A DNA stretch of 51,004 bases from assembly GCA_012518465.1 (NCBI GenBank), contig JAAYSD010000051.1, forward strand, positions 1 through 51,004, written 5' to 3'. This stretch comes from Clostridiales bacterium. GTDB taxonomy: Bacteria > Bacillota > Clostridia > Oscillospirales > Ruminococcaceae. Below the pieces are notes generated by a model, which made no database searches, was not told where the DNA came from, and saw only the letters and a program-made list of their open reading frames with translations. This document shows positions 17,675 through 26,498 of the stretch, one piece after another (position 1 is the stretch's first letter; every line of letters begins with the position of its first letter). The translations under genes were made by a program, and so were the position numbers.

Positions 17675-18894
17675 TATAAATCCTCAGGCGAAAATTCCTC
17701 AAAATCATCATCTGCTTCAATAATCACGCTTTTTTTGCCTTTTGTACTTTTCTTCTTTTTATCCTCGGCTACTACCTTTTCAATAATGGATTCTTTTTCT
17801 TCTATCGTGGTTTTATCTTTACCCTCATCATCCGTGGAGTCAAGCATATGCGGGTCGTAATTTTCCCTTATTTTCTGCTCTAATTCATTTTTAATATCGG
17901 GATTTTCATCTAGATAAGCTTTTGACTTTTCTCTGCCTTGCCCCAATTTATTGTCATTATAGCTAAACCACGCACCACTCTTCTTAGCAATTTTTAAATC
18001 AACTGCTAAATCAAGTATTTCACCTGTTTTTGAAATGCCTTGTCCAAATATTATATCAAATTCACATTCCTTAAAAGGAGGAGCAACCTTGTTTTTTACA
18101 ACCTTACATTTTGGGCGTCGTCCAACATCGCCATCATCGCCCTTTATAGCCTCTCCTCTAGAAACAGATATTCTCACTGAGGAATAAAATTTTAATGCAC
18201 GTCCACCGGGCGTAACTTCTGGATTTCCAAAAGATATACCAATCTTTTCACGCACCTGATTTATAAAAATAGCTACCGTGTTCGTTTTGCCTATGCTTGA
18301 AGTTAGCTTTCTCATAGCACCCGACATAAGCCTCGCTTGTGCGCCCATAACAGCGTCACCCATGTTCCCCTCAATTTCTGCCCTTGTTACCATTGCAGCG
18401 ACACTATCAAGTACTATCATATCAATAGCTCCCGAACGTACAAGTGCTTCAATTATCTCCAATGCCTGCTCGCCAGTATCCGGCTGAGAAACTATCAAGT
18501 TATCTATATCTACTCCCAAAGCCTTTGCATAAATAGGGTCAAGTGCATGTTCCACATCGACAAAAGCAGCTGTTCCTCCAGATTTTTGCGTTTCTGCAAC
18601 CGCATGAAGTGCAATTGTAGTTTTACCTGAGCTTTCAGCACCATATAGTTCAATAATCCTTCCCCTAGGCAAGCCTCCAACACCTAAGGCTAAATCAAGC
18701 GTCAGTGACCCTGTGGAGATTGTTTCTATATCCATATGCTTGTTTTGTCCTAAAAGCATGACAGAGCCTTCTCCAAAGCTTTTTTCTATATGCTCCATAG
18801 CTGTTGCCAGAGCCTTTTTACGCTCCTCAGGATCTGTTAGTCTTGTTACAGGTGCACGTACACCTTTTTTCTTGTCCTTTTTTTCCATAGCCAT
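17674..18894 (-). CDS. recA: Recombinase RecA
   Basis: ATP-dependent strand-exchange protein and SOS co-protease. Walker A GAESSGKT is at residues ~85-92 and Walker B-like [10 protein letters not shown] follows. The L1/L2 loop neighbourhood ([31 protein letters not shown]) is intact. At 406 residues it is longer than the usual ~350; the extra part is a C-terminal tail of Lys-rich then Asp/Glu-rich residues, and acidic RecA tails are known to damp activity. GGAGGT precedes the ATG. Only 14 bases separate it from prmC, and I see no LexA-type box (GAAC-N4-GTTC) in that gap. Confidence 0.97.
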   Translation of the reverse strand: MAMEKKDKKKGVRAPVTRLTDPEERKKALATAMEHIEKSFGEGSVMLLGQNKHMDIETISTGSLTLDLALGVGGLPRGRIIELYGAESSGKTTIALHAVAETQKSGGTAAFVDVEHALDPIYAKALGVDIDNLIVSQPDTGEQALEIIEALVRSGAIDMIVLDSVAAMVTRAEIEGNMGDAVMGAQARLMSGAMRKLTSSIGKTNTVAIFINQVREKIGISFGNPEVTPGGRALKFYSSVRISVSRGEAIKGDDGDVGRRPKCKVVKNKVAPPFKECEFDIIFGQGISKTGEILDLAVDLKIAKKSGAWFSYNDNKLGQGREKSKAYLDENPDIKNELEQKIRENYDPHMLDSTDDEGKDKTTIEEKESIIEKVVAEDKKKKSTKGKKSVIIEADDDFEEFSPEDL

Positions 18895-18908
18895 ATCTTA
18901 TACCTCCA

Positions 18909-19802
18909 TCATCGCTTTACAGCGTAAACAATCCGTTCTATCCCTGCAAAATCTTTTAATACCTTTGGGGAAAAATTATTATTCACAAATATTTCACAAA
19001 CCTGCTCATGTTGATTTATACCTATTTCAAATGCTATCATTCCATTTGGCTTAAGCTTGTTTCTCCACCTTTTAAGGGTTTGATTATAAAAGTACAAGCC
19101 ATTTTCATTAGCAAATAAAGCCTCATCAGGTTCGAAAAGCACTTCTCTTTGCAAAAACACCTTATCCTTTTTCGGAATATAAGGGGGATTAGCTAAAATA
19201 AGCTCAAAGCTTTCATCGTTAAAGCTATTGATTAGTTCAAAATCAAGCACATCTGCACAAATACCCTTAACCTTTTCCTGTACACTATGGGATTTTATAT
19301 TCATATTTAAGTACTTAAATGCTTTTTCCGAGTATTCAATGCTACTGCATCTGATTGACGAATTTTTAGCTAAAGCTATACCCACACAGCCACTCCCACT
19401 AAACAAGTCAGCACAAAGACCACTTTTTGTATGGGAAAGAGCAAGCTCTACAAGCTTTTCAGTTTCAGGACGTGGTATCAAAACTCCCTCACCAACTATA
19501 AAGGTAAGTCCGAAAAAATCCCATTCTCCAATTATATATTGCAAAGGATAGCCGTCAGCACGTTTTTTTAGCATTAAATCAAGGGTATTGGTTTTATTTT
19601 CATCAATAGCAGGGAAGTTTCCCATAAAAAAATCATTATCACTTATTTTAAAAATGTATTTAATAAGCTCTTTAGCTTCAAATCTGAAGTTTTCTACGCC
19701 ATTGTCCTTTAAAAATGCTTCTGTGTGCCTTTTTAAATTTAAAAAATCATTACCACGTATCGTCTTCGCCCTCCTTAGGAAGAACAGGAGTGATAGCAGC
19801 AA
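18909..19802 (-). CDS. prmC: Peptide chain release factor N5-glutamine methyltransferase
   Basis: Methylates the Gln of the GGQ motif in release factors RF1 and RF2. The NPPY catalytic motif is at residues ~205-208 (counting from 19802) within LILANPPYIP. The SAM-binding motif is DLFSGSGCVGIALA, a variant of the usual DLGTGSG, and PLQYIIGEWDFFG and VLIPRPETE are family-typical. The start is unresolved: the family N-terminus begins near the NDFLNLKRH segment, but no ATG lies in frame. Options are a TTG at 19802, overlapping the upstream gene by 53 bases, or a rare ATA at 19760 set 9 bases after GGAGG. The prfA gene that usually precedes prmC is absent; DUF1385 precedes it instead, as in many Clostridia. 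Confidence 0.88.
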   Translation of the reverse strand: MLLSLLFFLRRAKTIRGNDFLNLKRHTEAFLKDNGVENFRFEAKELIKYIFKISDNDFFMGNFPAIDENKTNTLDLMLKKRADGYPLQYIIGEWDFFGLTFIVGEGVLIPRPETEKLVELALSHTKSGLCADLFSGSGCVGIALAKNSSIRCSSIEYSEKAFKYLNMNIKSHSVQEKVKGICADVLDFELINSFNDESFELILANPPYIPKKDKVFLQREVLFEPDEALFANENGLYFYNQTLKRWRNKLKPNGMIAFEIGINQHEQVCEIFVNNNFSPKVLKDFAGIERIVYAVKR

Positions 19803-20754
19803 TTGCCGCTTCTATTTGGCTTGCATCAGGCTCCTTGGTTGTAAGTCTTTGCATCCACAAGCCCGGAGCTGAAATAATTTTTGTAAAAATATTATCATAT
19901 CTCCCTGCAAGTCGTATTAACTCATAGGAAATACCCACTATAACAGGCAAGAAAAGCAATCTCACTACAATCCAAGCTAAATCTGCCAAAAGGCTAGGCA
20001 GCCCCAGTGCTATAAAAAAGTCCTTTCCAAATGGTAAAAGAGAATAAAAGATTATACTTACAATGAAAATTATAAATATAAAGCTTGTTCCGCAGCGTGG
20101 ATGAAAACGAATTTGTTTTTTAATATTGTCAACCGTCAGCTCAAGGCGATTTTCATAGCAAGTAATTGTCTTATGCTCAGCCCCATGATACTGAAAAGTC
20201 CTGTGTATATCATCAAGTCTTGACATTAAAGCTATATATATTATAAAAATACCTATTTTTATAATAGTTTCTACAAGTGGTCTGAAATTAAAATCCGTAT
20301 GAATTAATAGCTGAATACCCGATACAATTATTGTTGGTAAAAAGAAGAATAATAAAATAGCAAGTGCAAAGCCTAAAAAAACAGCAATATCCATTATAAT
20401 CTTAGTGCCATTTTCCCCAAGCTTCTCTGTAAGCCATTTTTCAAATTTGGTCAGCTCTTCTTTCTCGTCATGAAGAGTTGATTTTTCGGCAGATTTTGTC
20501 ATGCACTGCATTCCTTCCTTCATGGAAGAAATAAAATTAAAAATCCCTCTTACAAAAGGTGTCTTATTATACCATTTAGGTGCTTTATTTTCCCATGTTT
20601 CCACATCAAGAGAACCATCTGGCATCCTCACTGCCATAGCAGTTTTGGATACTCCCTTCATCATAATGCCTTCTATTAAAGCTTGTCCACCTATTTTTGT
20701 TTTAAATGTTGGGCAGCTTTTCGCATTTTGATCAGAATTTTGTTTATTGTTCAA
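19750..20754 (-). CDS. DUF1385 / YqhQ-like membrane protein
   Basis: A 334-residue membrane protein. The opening KIGGQALIEGIMMKG is the hallmark of DUF1385 (YqhQ). Hydrophobic helices follow at about residues 115-150, 160-180, 222-245 and 250-275, and the FQYHGAEHKTI motif and RFHPRCGTSF lie between them. These His/Cys residues suggest metal binding (inference). The family has no firm biochemical role, but it often sits beside prmC/prfA in Clostridia. It starts with TTG at 20754, inside the end of the histidine kinase gene, preceded by AAAGGATG. Confidence 0.85.
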   Translation of the reverse strand: MNNKQNSDQNAKSCPTFKTKIGGQALIEGIMMKGVSKTAMAVRMPDGSLDVETWENKAPKWYNKTPFVRGIFNFISSMKEGMQCMTKSAEKSTLHDEKEELTKFEKWLTEKLGENGTKIIMDIAVFLGFALAILLFFFLPTIIVSGIQLLIHTDFNFRPLVETIIKIGIFIIYIALMSRLDDIHRTFQYHGAEHKTITCYENRLELTVDNIKKQIRFHPRCGTSFIFIIFIVSIIFYSLLPFGKDFFIALGLPSLLADLAWIVVRLLFLPVIVGISYELIRLAGRYDNIFTKIISAPGLWMQRLTTKEPDASQIEAAIAAITPVLPKEGEDDTW

Positions 20755-22171
20755 TATCGTTCATCCTTTCATGCTCAGATGCTTTGGCAAGAGGAAGCAG
20801 GATAGTAACTGTTGTACCCTTACCTACCTCACTATCAATATTTAAACTGCCTTTATGCAATTGAATAATTTCATCAGCAACAGCAAGTCCAATGCCAGAA
20901 CCTCTGCGATTCATATTTGCTTTATAAAATTTAGTTTTTACACGTGGCAAGTCTGATTCAGAAATGCCTATACCAGAATCAGATACAATTATCTTTATAT
21001 CTTTTTCAGTAAAAACAACATCAATCTCCACCTTGCCACCGGAATCGGTATATTTTAACGCATTGTCAATTATATTAATAAATACTTGACGTATACGATT
21101 TTTGTCACCAAAAATTATAGCAGGCTCTTCTATCTCTTCATAAATGAAACGAACCCCATCCTTTCTTGCCTTTTCACTGTAAATAAGCACAGCCTCACCT
21201 AGCTCTGCAAGTACGTCCATATTCGTCATTTCTAAAGTAAATCTGCCGCTCTGTATACGTGAAAAATCTAAAAGCTCCTCCACCATGGAAGATAATCTAT
21301 GTGCCTCGCCCGCTATTACACGCATACCTTTCTTCGCTGTTTCGGGGTCGTTTTCCTCCACAAGCGTTTCGCTCCAGCCTTTAATCGCTGTAAGAGGAGT
21401 CCTTAGCTCATGCGAAACCGATGATATAAAATCATTTTTTATAGTTTCTGAGTTTTCAAGCTCATCTGCCATATGATTAAAAACAGTGCATAAATCGCCT
21501 ATTTCATCATCTGTTTCTGATTTAATTCTTACCGTAAAATCACCTTGTGCCAATTTTCCTGCAGTAGCACCAATCTGTCTAAGTGGTATAATAATCGATT
21601 TTATAAAATACATACCAGATAAAAATACAATAAGAATAATTGCGGCACTGACAGATACAAACATCGTAATTACTGTATTGATATGGGAATTAACCTTGTC
21701 CAATGATGAAACAAGACGTATAGCAGAATAAGCATTATTTTGTGATTGAACTAAAACAGTATATGCCATAATTTTTTCACGTCCGTAAGAGCCGGTGTAA
21801 GAACCCGTTCCATCATCGGATTTTATAGCCTCTTCAAAATCGGGCATATCAATCTTTTGAGAAAGCGAAAATCCACTTGAAGTTAAAGCTACATCACCAT
21901 CTAAATTAATCGCCATAAGCTCAAGAGTTTCTTTTTTATCAAAGTTTTCAACAAGCTGACGCATAAGCTGCGAAGTGTTTGAACCTGTATCCTCATATCC
22001 CCTGTTAAGAATACTTGTTAATATATTAGCTTGAGCCTGCATATAGGAATAAACAGAGCTATAATAATTAGAGCGTACCAGATAAAAAGCCACAATATTT
22101 ACAAGTATCAAGGCAATAATCATTACACTAAATGTATTGATAAACCACCTGTTGGCAATGCTCCTTTTCAC
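20744..22171 (-). CDS. Sensor histidine kinase (PhoR/ResE-like)
   Basis: Membrane sensor of a two-component system. TM1 is about residues 13-33, an extracytoplasmic domain of ~130 residues follows, and TM2 is about 165-189. Next come a HAMP domain (~191-243), HisKA with the phospho-acceptor His254 in SSVSHELRTPLTAIKG, and a HATPase domain with N-box IDNALKY, SDSGIGIS and GSGIGLAVA. It starts with GTG, preceded by AGGAGG. It lies 54 bases after its response regulator and overlaps DUF1385 by 11 bases. Because the extracytoplasmic domain is not one I recognise, the signal is unknown. Confidence 0.92.
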   Translation of the reverse strand: MKRSIANRWFINTFSVMIIALILVNIVAFYLVRSNYYSSVYSYMQAQANILTSILNRGYEDTGSNTSQLMRQLVENFDKKETLELMAINLDGDVALTSSGFSLSQKIDMPDFEEAIKSDDGTGSYTGSYGREKIMAYTVLVQSQNNAYSAIRLVSSLDKVNSHINTVITMFVSVSAAIILIVFLSGMYFIKSIIIPLRQIGATAGKLAQGDFTVRIKSETDDEIGDLCTVFNHMADELENSETIKNDFISSVSHELRTPLTAIKGWSETLVEENDPETAKKGMRVIAGEAHRLSSMVEELLDFSRIQSGRFTLEMTNMDVLAELGEAVLIYSEKARKDGVRFIYEEIEEPAIIFGDKNRIRQVFINIIDNALKYTDSGGKVEIDVVFTEKDIKIIVSDSGIGISESDLPRVKTKFYKANMNRRGSGIGLAVADEIIQLHKGSLNIDSEVGKGTTVTILLPLAKASEHERMNDIEQ

Positions 22172-22225
22172 TGTTATTCCTCCTAAAAAGGCATATAGCT
22201 TTTAAACAATGTATTAATGGCAGGA

Positions 22226-22924
22226 TTAATATGCTTCCCACTTATAGCCATATCCCCATATCGTAATAATGTATTTAGGGTTTGAGGGATCATCCTCAAT
22301 CTTCATTCTCAAGCGTCTTATATTTACATCGACTATTTTATCATCACCATAGTAATTTTCGCCCCATATTTGCTGAAGAATACTCTTTCGATCAAGTGCA
22401 GAGCCTTGATTTTTCATAAAATACTCCATAATGTGGTATTCAACCTGTGTAAGCTCAATAGCTTTATCGTTTTTGAAAATAGTCCTGCTTTTTTCATTTA
22501 TTCTAAATGGTCCGCATACTATATCAGATTTTGTCGGCTTTAATTCAGAATTTAATGTAACTCGTCTGTAAATCGCATCTACTCTAGCCACAAGCTCGGA
22601 CGGAGAAAAAGGCTTAGTGATATAATCATCAGCACCAATCATCAGTGCATTCACCTTATCCATTTCCTGAGTCTTGGCAGAAAGGACAATAATTCCTATT
22701 GTTGTACTGCGGCTTCTCAACCATTTACACAATTGAAAGCCGTCCATTCCGGGCATCATCAAGTCAAGCAAGGCGACCTCAAAATCACCTTCATACTTAT
22801 CGTATATTTCTATTGCATCCTCACCACTCGGCACATCAACAACCTCATATCCGGCTCTTTTTAAATTTATTACTACAAAATCACGGATAGCATCTTCATC
22901 CTCGCAAACCAAAATTCTTTTCAT
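22226..22924 (-). CDS. Response regulator, OmpR/PhoB family
   Basis: Receiver domain with the acidic pocket (CEDED), phospho-acceptor Asp54 (ALLDLMMPGMDGF), the switch Ser in VLSAK and Lys in YITKPF. A winged-helix DNA-binding domain follows (LTQVEYHIMEYFMKNQG, VDVNIRRLRMKIEDDPSNP). At 232 residues it is standard. It lies 12 bases downstream of the lipoprotein gene and is paired with the kinase that follows. Targets are unknown. Confidence 0.94.
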   Translation of the reverse strand: MKRILVCEDEDAIRDFVVINLKRAGYEVVDVPSGEDAIEIYDKYEGDFEVALLDLMMPGMDGFQLCKWLRSRSTTIGIIVLSAKTQEMDKVNALMIGADDYITKPFSPSELVARVDAIYRRVTLNSELKPTKSDIVCGPFRINEKSRTIFKNDKAIELTQVEYHIMEYFMKNQGSALDRKSILQQIWGENYYGDDKIVDVNIRRLRMKIEDDPSNPKYIITIWGYGYKWEAY

Positions 22925-22936
22925 ATTAACCTCCCT

Positions 22937-24316
22937 TTATTCAGCATCTAATACAATAAAGCTTGAAATAAAATCATCCTTTGTTATTTTCATATTGTCC
23001 TCTTGATTTCCAAGCAATATATAATAATTTTTATTCTGATTATTTGATATAAATATATATCCCTCTTCAAACAATTCTGTTTCCGTATAATAAAAATCAT
23101 CGCCTAAAGCTGTTTTATCAAGCGTTTTTATAACTAGCAATGGGTCCTTTATCCGTTTTCCATCATATTTAAAATTAGCCTGAAACTCGCTTGCCTCGAA
23201 AAAGGTGATCTCATTTAATTCCTGATTTATTTCCGCTGTAACAACATCACGCCATCTCTCAGGAAAAATGAAAATATATTTATTTTTCATGCTGTAATAG
23301 GTATAATATTTTCTCGTTAGCTTATCATTTTTTAAGTTGTACCAAATTGTGGCATTGAGCTGGTCTTGCTTTGATAACGTGGTATACCCTGGGAAAGGCA
23401 CACTAGCTGGAATTTCTATTATTCCATCATCATCTATATCCATGGAAACAGTAACACCATTGTAATTATTAGATAACCGATTCGTGTTTAAGGTTTGATT
23501 TGTTTCTTTAATAGGATTAATAAGCCTGTTTCCCATATAGTAAATAAAATCCGTGCCATATTGATTAGCTGATTTTGAATAATCTATAAAAAGTCCAAAT
23601 TGTCCTTTTTCAGCAAAGCCTGAAGATATATTAATATATTCAGAAACATTTTCCATAGCATCTGTTTCAGTTACCTTATAAAACACTCCGCTGCTATTTG
23701 TTTTAAACAATGTAGCTTTGGCTGTCTGCGTTGCGTTATCTTGATTTAATAAAATCAGCTCTTCACTTCCATCAAGGTTTAAATCCAGCACTTCCATATA
23801 TGAATAAGGTGTATCACTAACTATTTCTGTCAAACGCTTGTTTCTATAAGTTAAAACACACATTGACTTCTGCGTCTGATTGAGAGCTGAATAACCTATA
23901 ATAATCTTTGTATCACCAATAGTGCCTAAATTGCTGAATACAACCTCATCAACATCTGAGCCAAAACCTGCAAAATCAAATGCGGAAAACCAATTTTCAT
24001 CCTCATCTTGATCAAGTAAGTTGACTCTGAGCAAACTGGAGCTTCCATCTGAGGACTCAAGCTCATAAAATACCAATGCCTCATCTCCCGGCTCATCATC
24101 AATATTTGCAAGCACAAATGCCGAGCGATACTTTCCTGTGCGTGGATACTTTAGCTTTATATTCTTTCCCACAAAATTTTGTAAAGCCTTATAAATAGCA
24201 TCCTGCTGCTGTGTAAGTTTGGGAGGTGATAAAAGCTCATCAACTTTAACATTAATTGAGCAGGCAGAAAAAAGGATAATAACACAAATAAGAGAAATTA
24301 TTTTTATCTTCTTCAT
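22937..24316 (-). CDS. Lipoprotein with FG-GAP/VCBS-like calcium-loop repeats
   Basis: A 459-residue predicted lipoprotein: signal peptide with lipobox FSAC (Cys19). It carries acidic loops of the D-x-D-x-D-G type seen in FG-GAP/VCBS beta-propeller blades: NIDDEPGDEA (~71-80), DLNLDGSEEL (~178-187) and DIDDDG (~293-298). The spacing of about 110 residues and alternating beta-rich sequence fit a partial propeller. It is first in the operon, ahead of the two-component pair, so it may be an outward-facing sensor accessory or a substrate of that signalling pair (inference). I know no characterised homologue. Confidence 0.7.
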   Translation of the reverse strand: MKKIKIISLICVIILFSACSINVKVDELLSPPKLTQQQDAIYKALQNFVGKNIKLKYPRTGKYRSAFVLANIDDEPGDEALVFYELESSDGSSSLLRVNLLDQDEDENWFSAFDFAGFGSDVDEVVFSNLGTIGDTKIIIGYSALNQTQKSMCVLTYRNKRLTEIVSDTPYSYMEVLDLNLDGSEELILLNQDNATQTAKATLFKTNSSGVFYKVTETDAMENVSEYINISSGFAEKGQFGLFIDYSKSANQYGTDFIYYMGNRLINPIKETNQTLNTNRLSNNYNGVTVSMDIDDDGIIEIPASVPFPGYTTLSKQDQLNATIWYNLKNDKLTRKYYTYYSMKNKYIFIFPERWRDVVTAEINQELNEITFFEASEFQANFKYDGKRIKDPLLVIKTLDKTALGDDFYYTETELFEEGYIFISNNQNKNYYILLGNQEDNMKITKDDFISSFIVLDAE

Positions 24317-24353
24317 ATTAAAAATTCCACCTCTCTCATCAAAGTTAAATTTA

Positions 24354-24382
24354 ATTATATCATATTTTTAGCATTATTTAAA
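24354..24382 (-). promoter_or_regulatory. Likely promoter of the nine-gene lipoprotein-to-pgsA run
   Basis: Minus strand: TATAAT (24359-24354) preceded by TGA (extended -10). The -35 at the 17-base position is poor (TTTAAA). Given the short gaps downstream, it may drive everything from the lipoprotein to pgsA. Confidence 0.45.
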
Positions 24383-24440
24383 GAGGGTTTATGAAAATAC
24401 TAAAAGAAAAAATTTATAATAAATAAACTGAAAATTAAGG

Positions 24441-24478
24441 ATTTATATAAATAAATGCCGACATAGTCGACATTTATT
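24441..24478 (-). terminator. Terminator downstream of the membrane protein at 24514
   Basis: Minus strand: a 13-pair stem AATAAATGTCGAC (24478-24466) / GTCGGCATTTATT (24462-24450) with a TAT loop and one G-U pair, followed by TATATAAAT. A second perfect ten-pair hairpin, AGCAATATCA/TGATATTGCT (24479-24488/24497-24506), sits beside it. Confidence 0.7.
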
Positions 24479-24513
24479 AGCAATATCATGAAAATGTGAT
24501 ATTGCTTTTATTT

Positions 24514-25431
24514 TCAAACTTCATTATCTATTTTATCATCTATATCGGGCAAGCCCTCTGTAAGATCATCTTCGGTATTCTGTATGGTTGCTTTAACACC
24601 GGATGTAGTTTCTACTATTTTTAACAGAGGAGAACAATAAAGCATTATAACAGCAAAAAGCTCAAAAACACCCATAAATAAATTTTCAGCATTAGGACTA
24701 GCTATTAAATCAGCTTGTGATAAATCAGTGAAGAATATAGCCGCAAACGCTCCCAGCTCCGTTGTGAATATTAGCAGCGAGCTAAACAAACCGCTTATAA
24801 CCGTCAAAGCACGTGTAAATTTCCTCTCAGCATTAAGAATAATTCTGCCAAAGGAAAACAAGAAATACACAATTGAAACACGTGAAAGTATTTCTAATAC
24901 ATATTGAGATACGGACGAAACAACCATCAGGCTTAAAAATAACATTCCCGCTCTTAAAGCAACATAAATTGCCACTCCGGAAAGCAAAAGTGCGAAATAC
25001 CTGTCAAATCGTTTCTTAGCTAACGCATAAATTCCCGTTGCGGCAAGTATAATTGTGCCGAAAAGCATTGCAGCAAATAAAGGATACATTTTCCTTCCTC
25101 CGCTTATCGCCTCAGGAAGTTTAATCCCTATTGTTGCTGCCGATATTAATAGTAAAAACCCAAAAACCTTGATATATGTGGGTGAAAACTGGTCAGTCTT
25201 TCTTACAAAAGCTTTGCTATTTTTAATTTTATCTAAAATAGTAAGGCTAACTATAATAACAAAGCCTAATGCCAGAACTAGGAGGGTTGAGTACCTTAAA
25301 AACCCTGCATCATCTTTAAAAAAACCTGTTTGTAAATCAACTGCATAAGCATATTGAACTGCACGAACAAAAAAGCAAAGTATAGTGACTGGTATAAAAG
25401 CAAATAAAGCTAATTTGGATTTATTTTTCAT
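24514..25431 (-). CDS. Polytopic membrane protein of unknown function
   Basis: I do not recognise this 305-residue protein. It has about eight predicted hydrophobic helices (near residues 7-28, 44-64, 86-104, 117-138, 143-160, 163-200, 207-235 and 250-270) and an acidic C-terminal tail of ~30 residues (DDLTEGLPDIDDKIDNEV) that should be cytoplasmic. No catalytic motif is visible. It has its own promoter and terminator, so it is a single-gene unit beside the lipoprotein/two-component operon. GGAAGTG precedes the ATG. Confidence 0.7.
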   Translation of the reverse strand: MKNKSKLALFAFIPVTILCFFVRAVQYAYAVDLQTGFFKDDAGFLRYSTLLVLALGFVIIVSLTILDKIKNSKAFVRKTDQFSPTYIKVFGFLLLISAATIGIKLPEAISGGRKMYPLFAAMLFGTIILAATGIYALAKKRFDRYFALLLSGVAIYVALRAGMLFLSLMVVSSVSQYVLEILSRVSIVYFLFSFGRIILNAERKFTRALTVISGLFSSLLIFTTELGAFAAIFFTDLSQADLIASPNAENLFMGVFELFAVIMLYCSPLLKIVETTSGVKATIQNTEDDLTEGLPDIDDKIDNEV

Positions 25432-25465
25432 ATCACACTTCCAAGATATTTATTTTCTACTATTT

Positions 25466-25494
25466 AATTTAACACAACAAGCCTTAAAAGTCAA
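25466..25494 (-). promoter_or_regulatory. Promoter of the membrane protein at 24514
   Basis: Minus strand: TTGACT (25494-25489), 17-base spacer, TAAATT (25471-25466) with TG one base upstream of the -10. A near-palindrome, ATACA-TTATAG-TGTAT (25494-25509), abuts the -35 and may be an operator. Confidence 0.5.
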
Positions 25495-25583
25495 TACATT
25501 ATAGTGTATGGCTTAATCAAGATATTCTAATGAAGTATAAAACAAGTGATTTTTTGCATATTAATAAAAATTATTATTAAATT

Positions 25584-25892
25584 TTAAGTGAATTTTTCGC
25601 AGCTATATAGCTTTTCACCTTGATAACTAATTTTAACACGTTCATTTTCTTTAAGCATCTCATAAAATCCATTTTTAACCTTTAGCTCTATTTTGCCTCC
25701 ATCAGCTAGTTGAAAAACAACGTGCTTTCCATCCTTATCTTTTAAAGAAACCGTAGCTACCACGCTGTTTGTTTTGCTTGATATATTGAAAGAGCCTTTT
25801 GTGCCTCTACCCACAGCTACTGCAATGATTATAACAACTAAAACAATCAAAAACAATATGCCAATTCCTGCAAAATTAATTATGCTCGTCAT
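25584..25892 (-). CDS. DUF2500-like membrane-anchored protein
   Basis: A 102-residue protein: one N-terminal helix (about residues 7-28), then a small beta-rich domain ending in KIELKVKNGFYEMLKENERVKISYQGEKLYSCE. This resembles DUF2500, whose proteins end with a YQG-type strand. Function is unknown. AAGGAGG precedes the ATG. It faces away from the V-ATPase operon, sharing the intergenic region 25893-26142 with it. Confidence 0.7.
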   Translation of the reverse strand: MTSIINFAGIGILFLIVLVVIIIAVAVGRGTKGSFNISSKTNSVVATVSLKDKDGKHVVFQLADGGKIELKVKNGFYEMLKENERVKISYQGEKLYSCEKFT

Positions 25893-26077
25893 TTAAAGCC
25901 TCCTTCTATCAGCTTAATGCTGTAATATTTCTAATAATTATAGCATTAATTGATACTTTTGTCCATAGCTTTTTTCTATTATATAAGATATAATAGTAGC
26001 TGATATATTGTTTTGATTATTATTTAAATTTATTAAAAACACAAAAAGATACCAAGCTTTTTTGTGAATAATCAACA

Positions 26078-26106
26078 TTGCAATTTTTTCATAATGGGAA
26101 TAGAAT
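26078..26106 (+). promoter_or_regulatory. Likely promoter of the V-type ATPase operon
   Basis: TTGCAA (26078-26083), a 17-base spacer and TAGAAT (26101-26106), 36 bases ahead of the first gene. Confidence 0.5.
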
Positions 26107-26142
26107 AAATTTAAAGCTAAAATTTTTACATGGAGGAAATTC

Positions 26143-26454
26143 ATGAACGAAATTGTAAGAAAAATTATTGAAATCGATAATGAAGCAAATCAAATAGTAC
26201 AAGAAGCAAACTTAAAGGCTGATGATATAGTAAAAGAAATCAGCGATGAAGAGCAGCAGCTTAAAAACACTTTTACATCAAAGGCTGATAAAAATATAAA
26301 TAAATTAAAAGAGCATTATAACACCCTTATAGAACAGGAAAGCCATGATATTGAAAACCAAACTCAAGGTGATTTGAAAAAAATAGACAAAGCCTTTGAT
26401 GACAGTTCAGAACAGTGGATTGATACGATATTTAATAAAATAACAAGGATTTAA
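26143..26454 (+). CDS. V-type ATPase peripheral stalk subunit G/H (NtpF-like)
   Basis: A 103-residue, almost fully helical, charged protein with heptad-like spacing (NEANQIVQEANLKADDIVKEI), as expected of the stalk subunit that pairs with subunit E and ties the catalytic head to subunit I. It is first in the operon, where E. hirae and other Firmicutes place ntpF. Sequence conservation in this subunit is low, so the call rests mainly on position, length and coiled-coil character. GGAGGAAAT precedes the ATG. Confidence 0.75.
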   Translation: MNEIVRKIIEIDNEANQIVQEANLKADDIVKEISDEEQQLKNTFTSKADKNINKLKEHYNTLIEQESHDIENQTQGDLKKIDKAFDDSSEQWIDTIFNKITRI

Positions 26455-26498
26455 GCTTTACTGTTTTTTGTAAATATATTTTATTAGAAAGGGTCTTT

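Noticed and set aside
18895..18908. SOS (LexA) box directly ahead of recA
   Set aside because: The 14-base gap contains only the ribosome binding site; no GAAC-N4-GTTC pattern is visible there.
25938..26144. A 68-residue minus-strand reading frame ahead of the V-ATPase operon
   Set aside because: It covers the operon promoter and ribosome binding site in reverse and has low-complexity composition.
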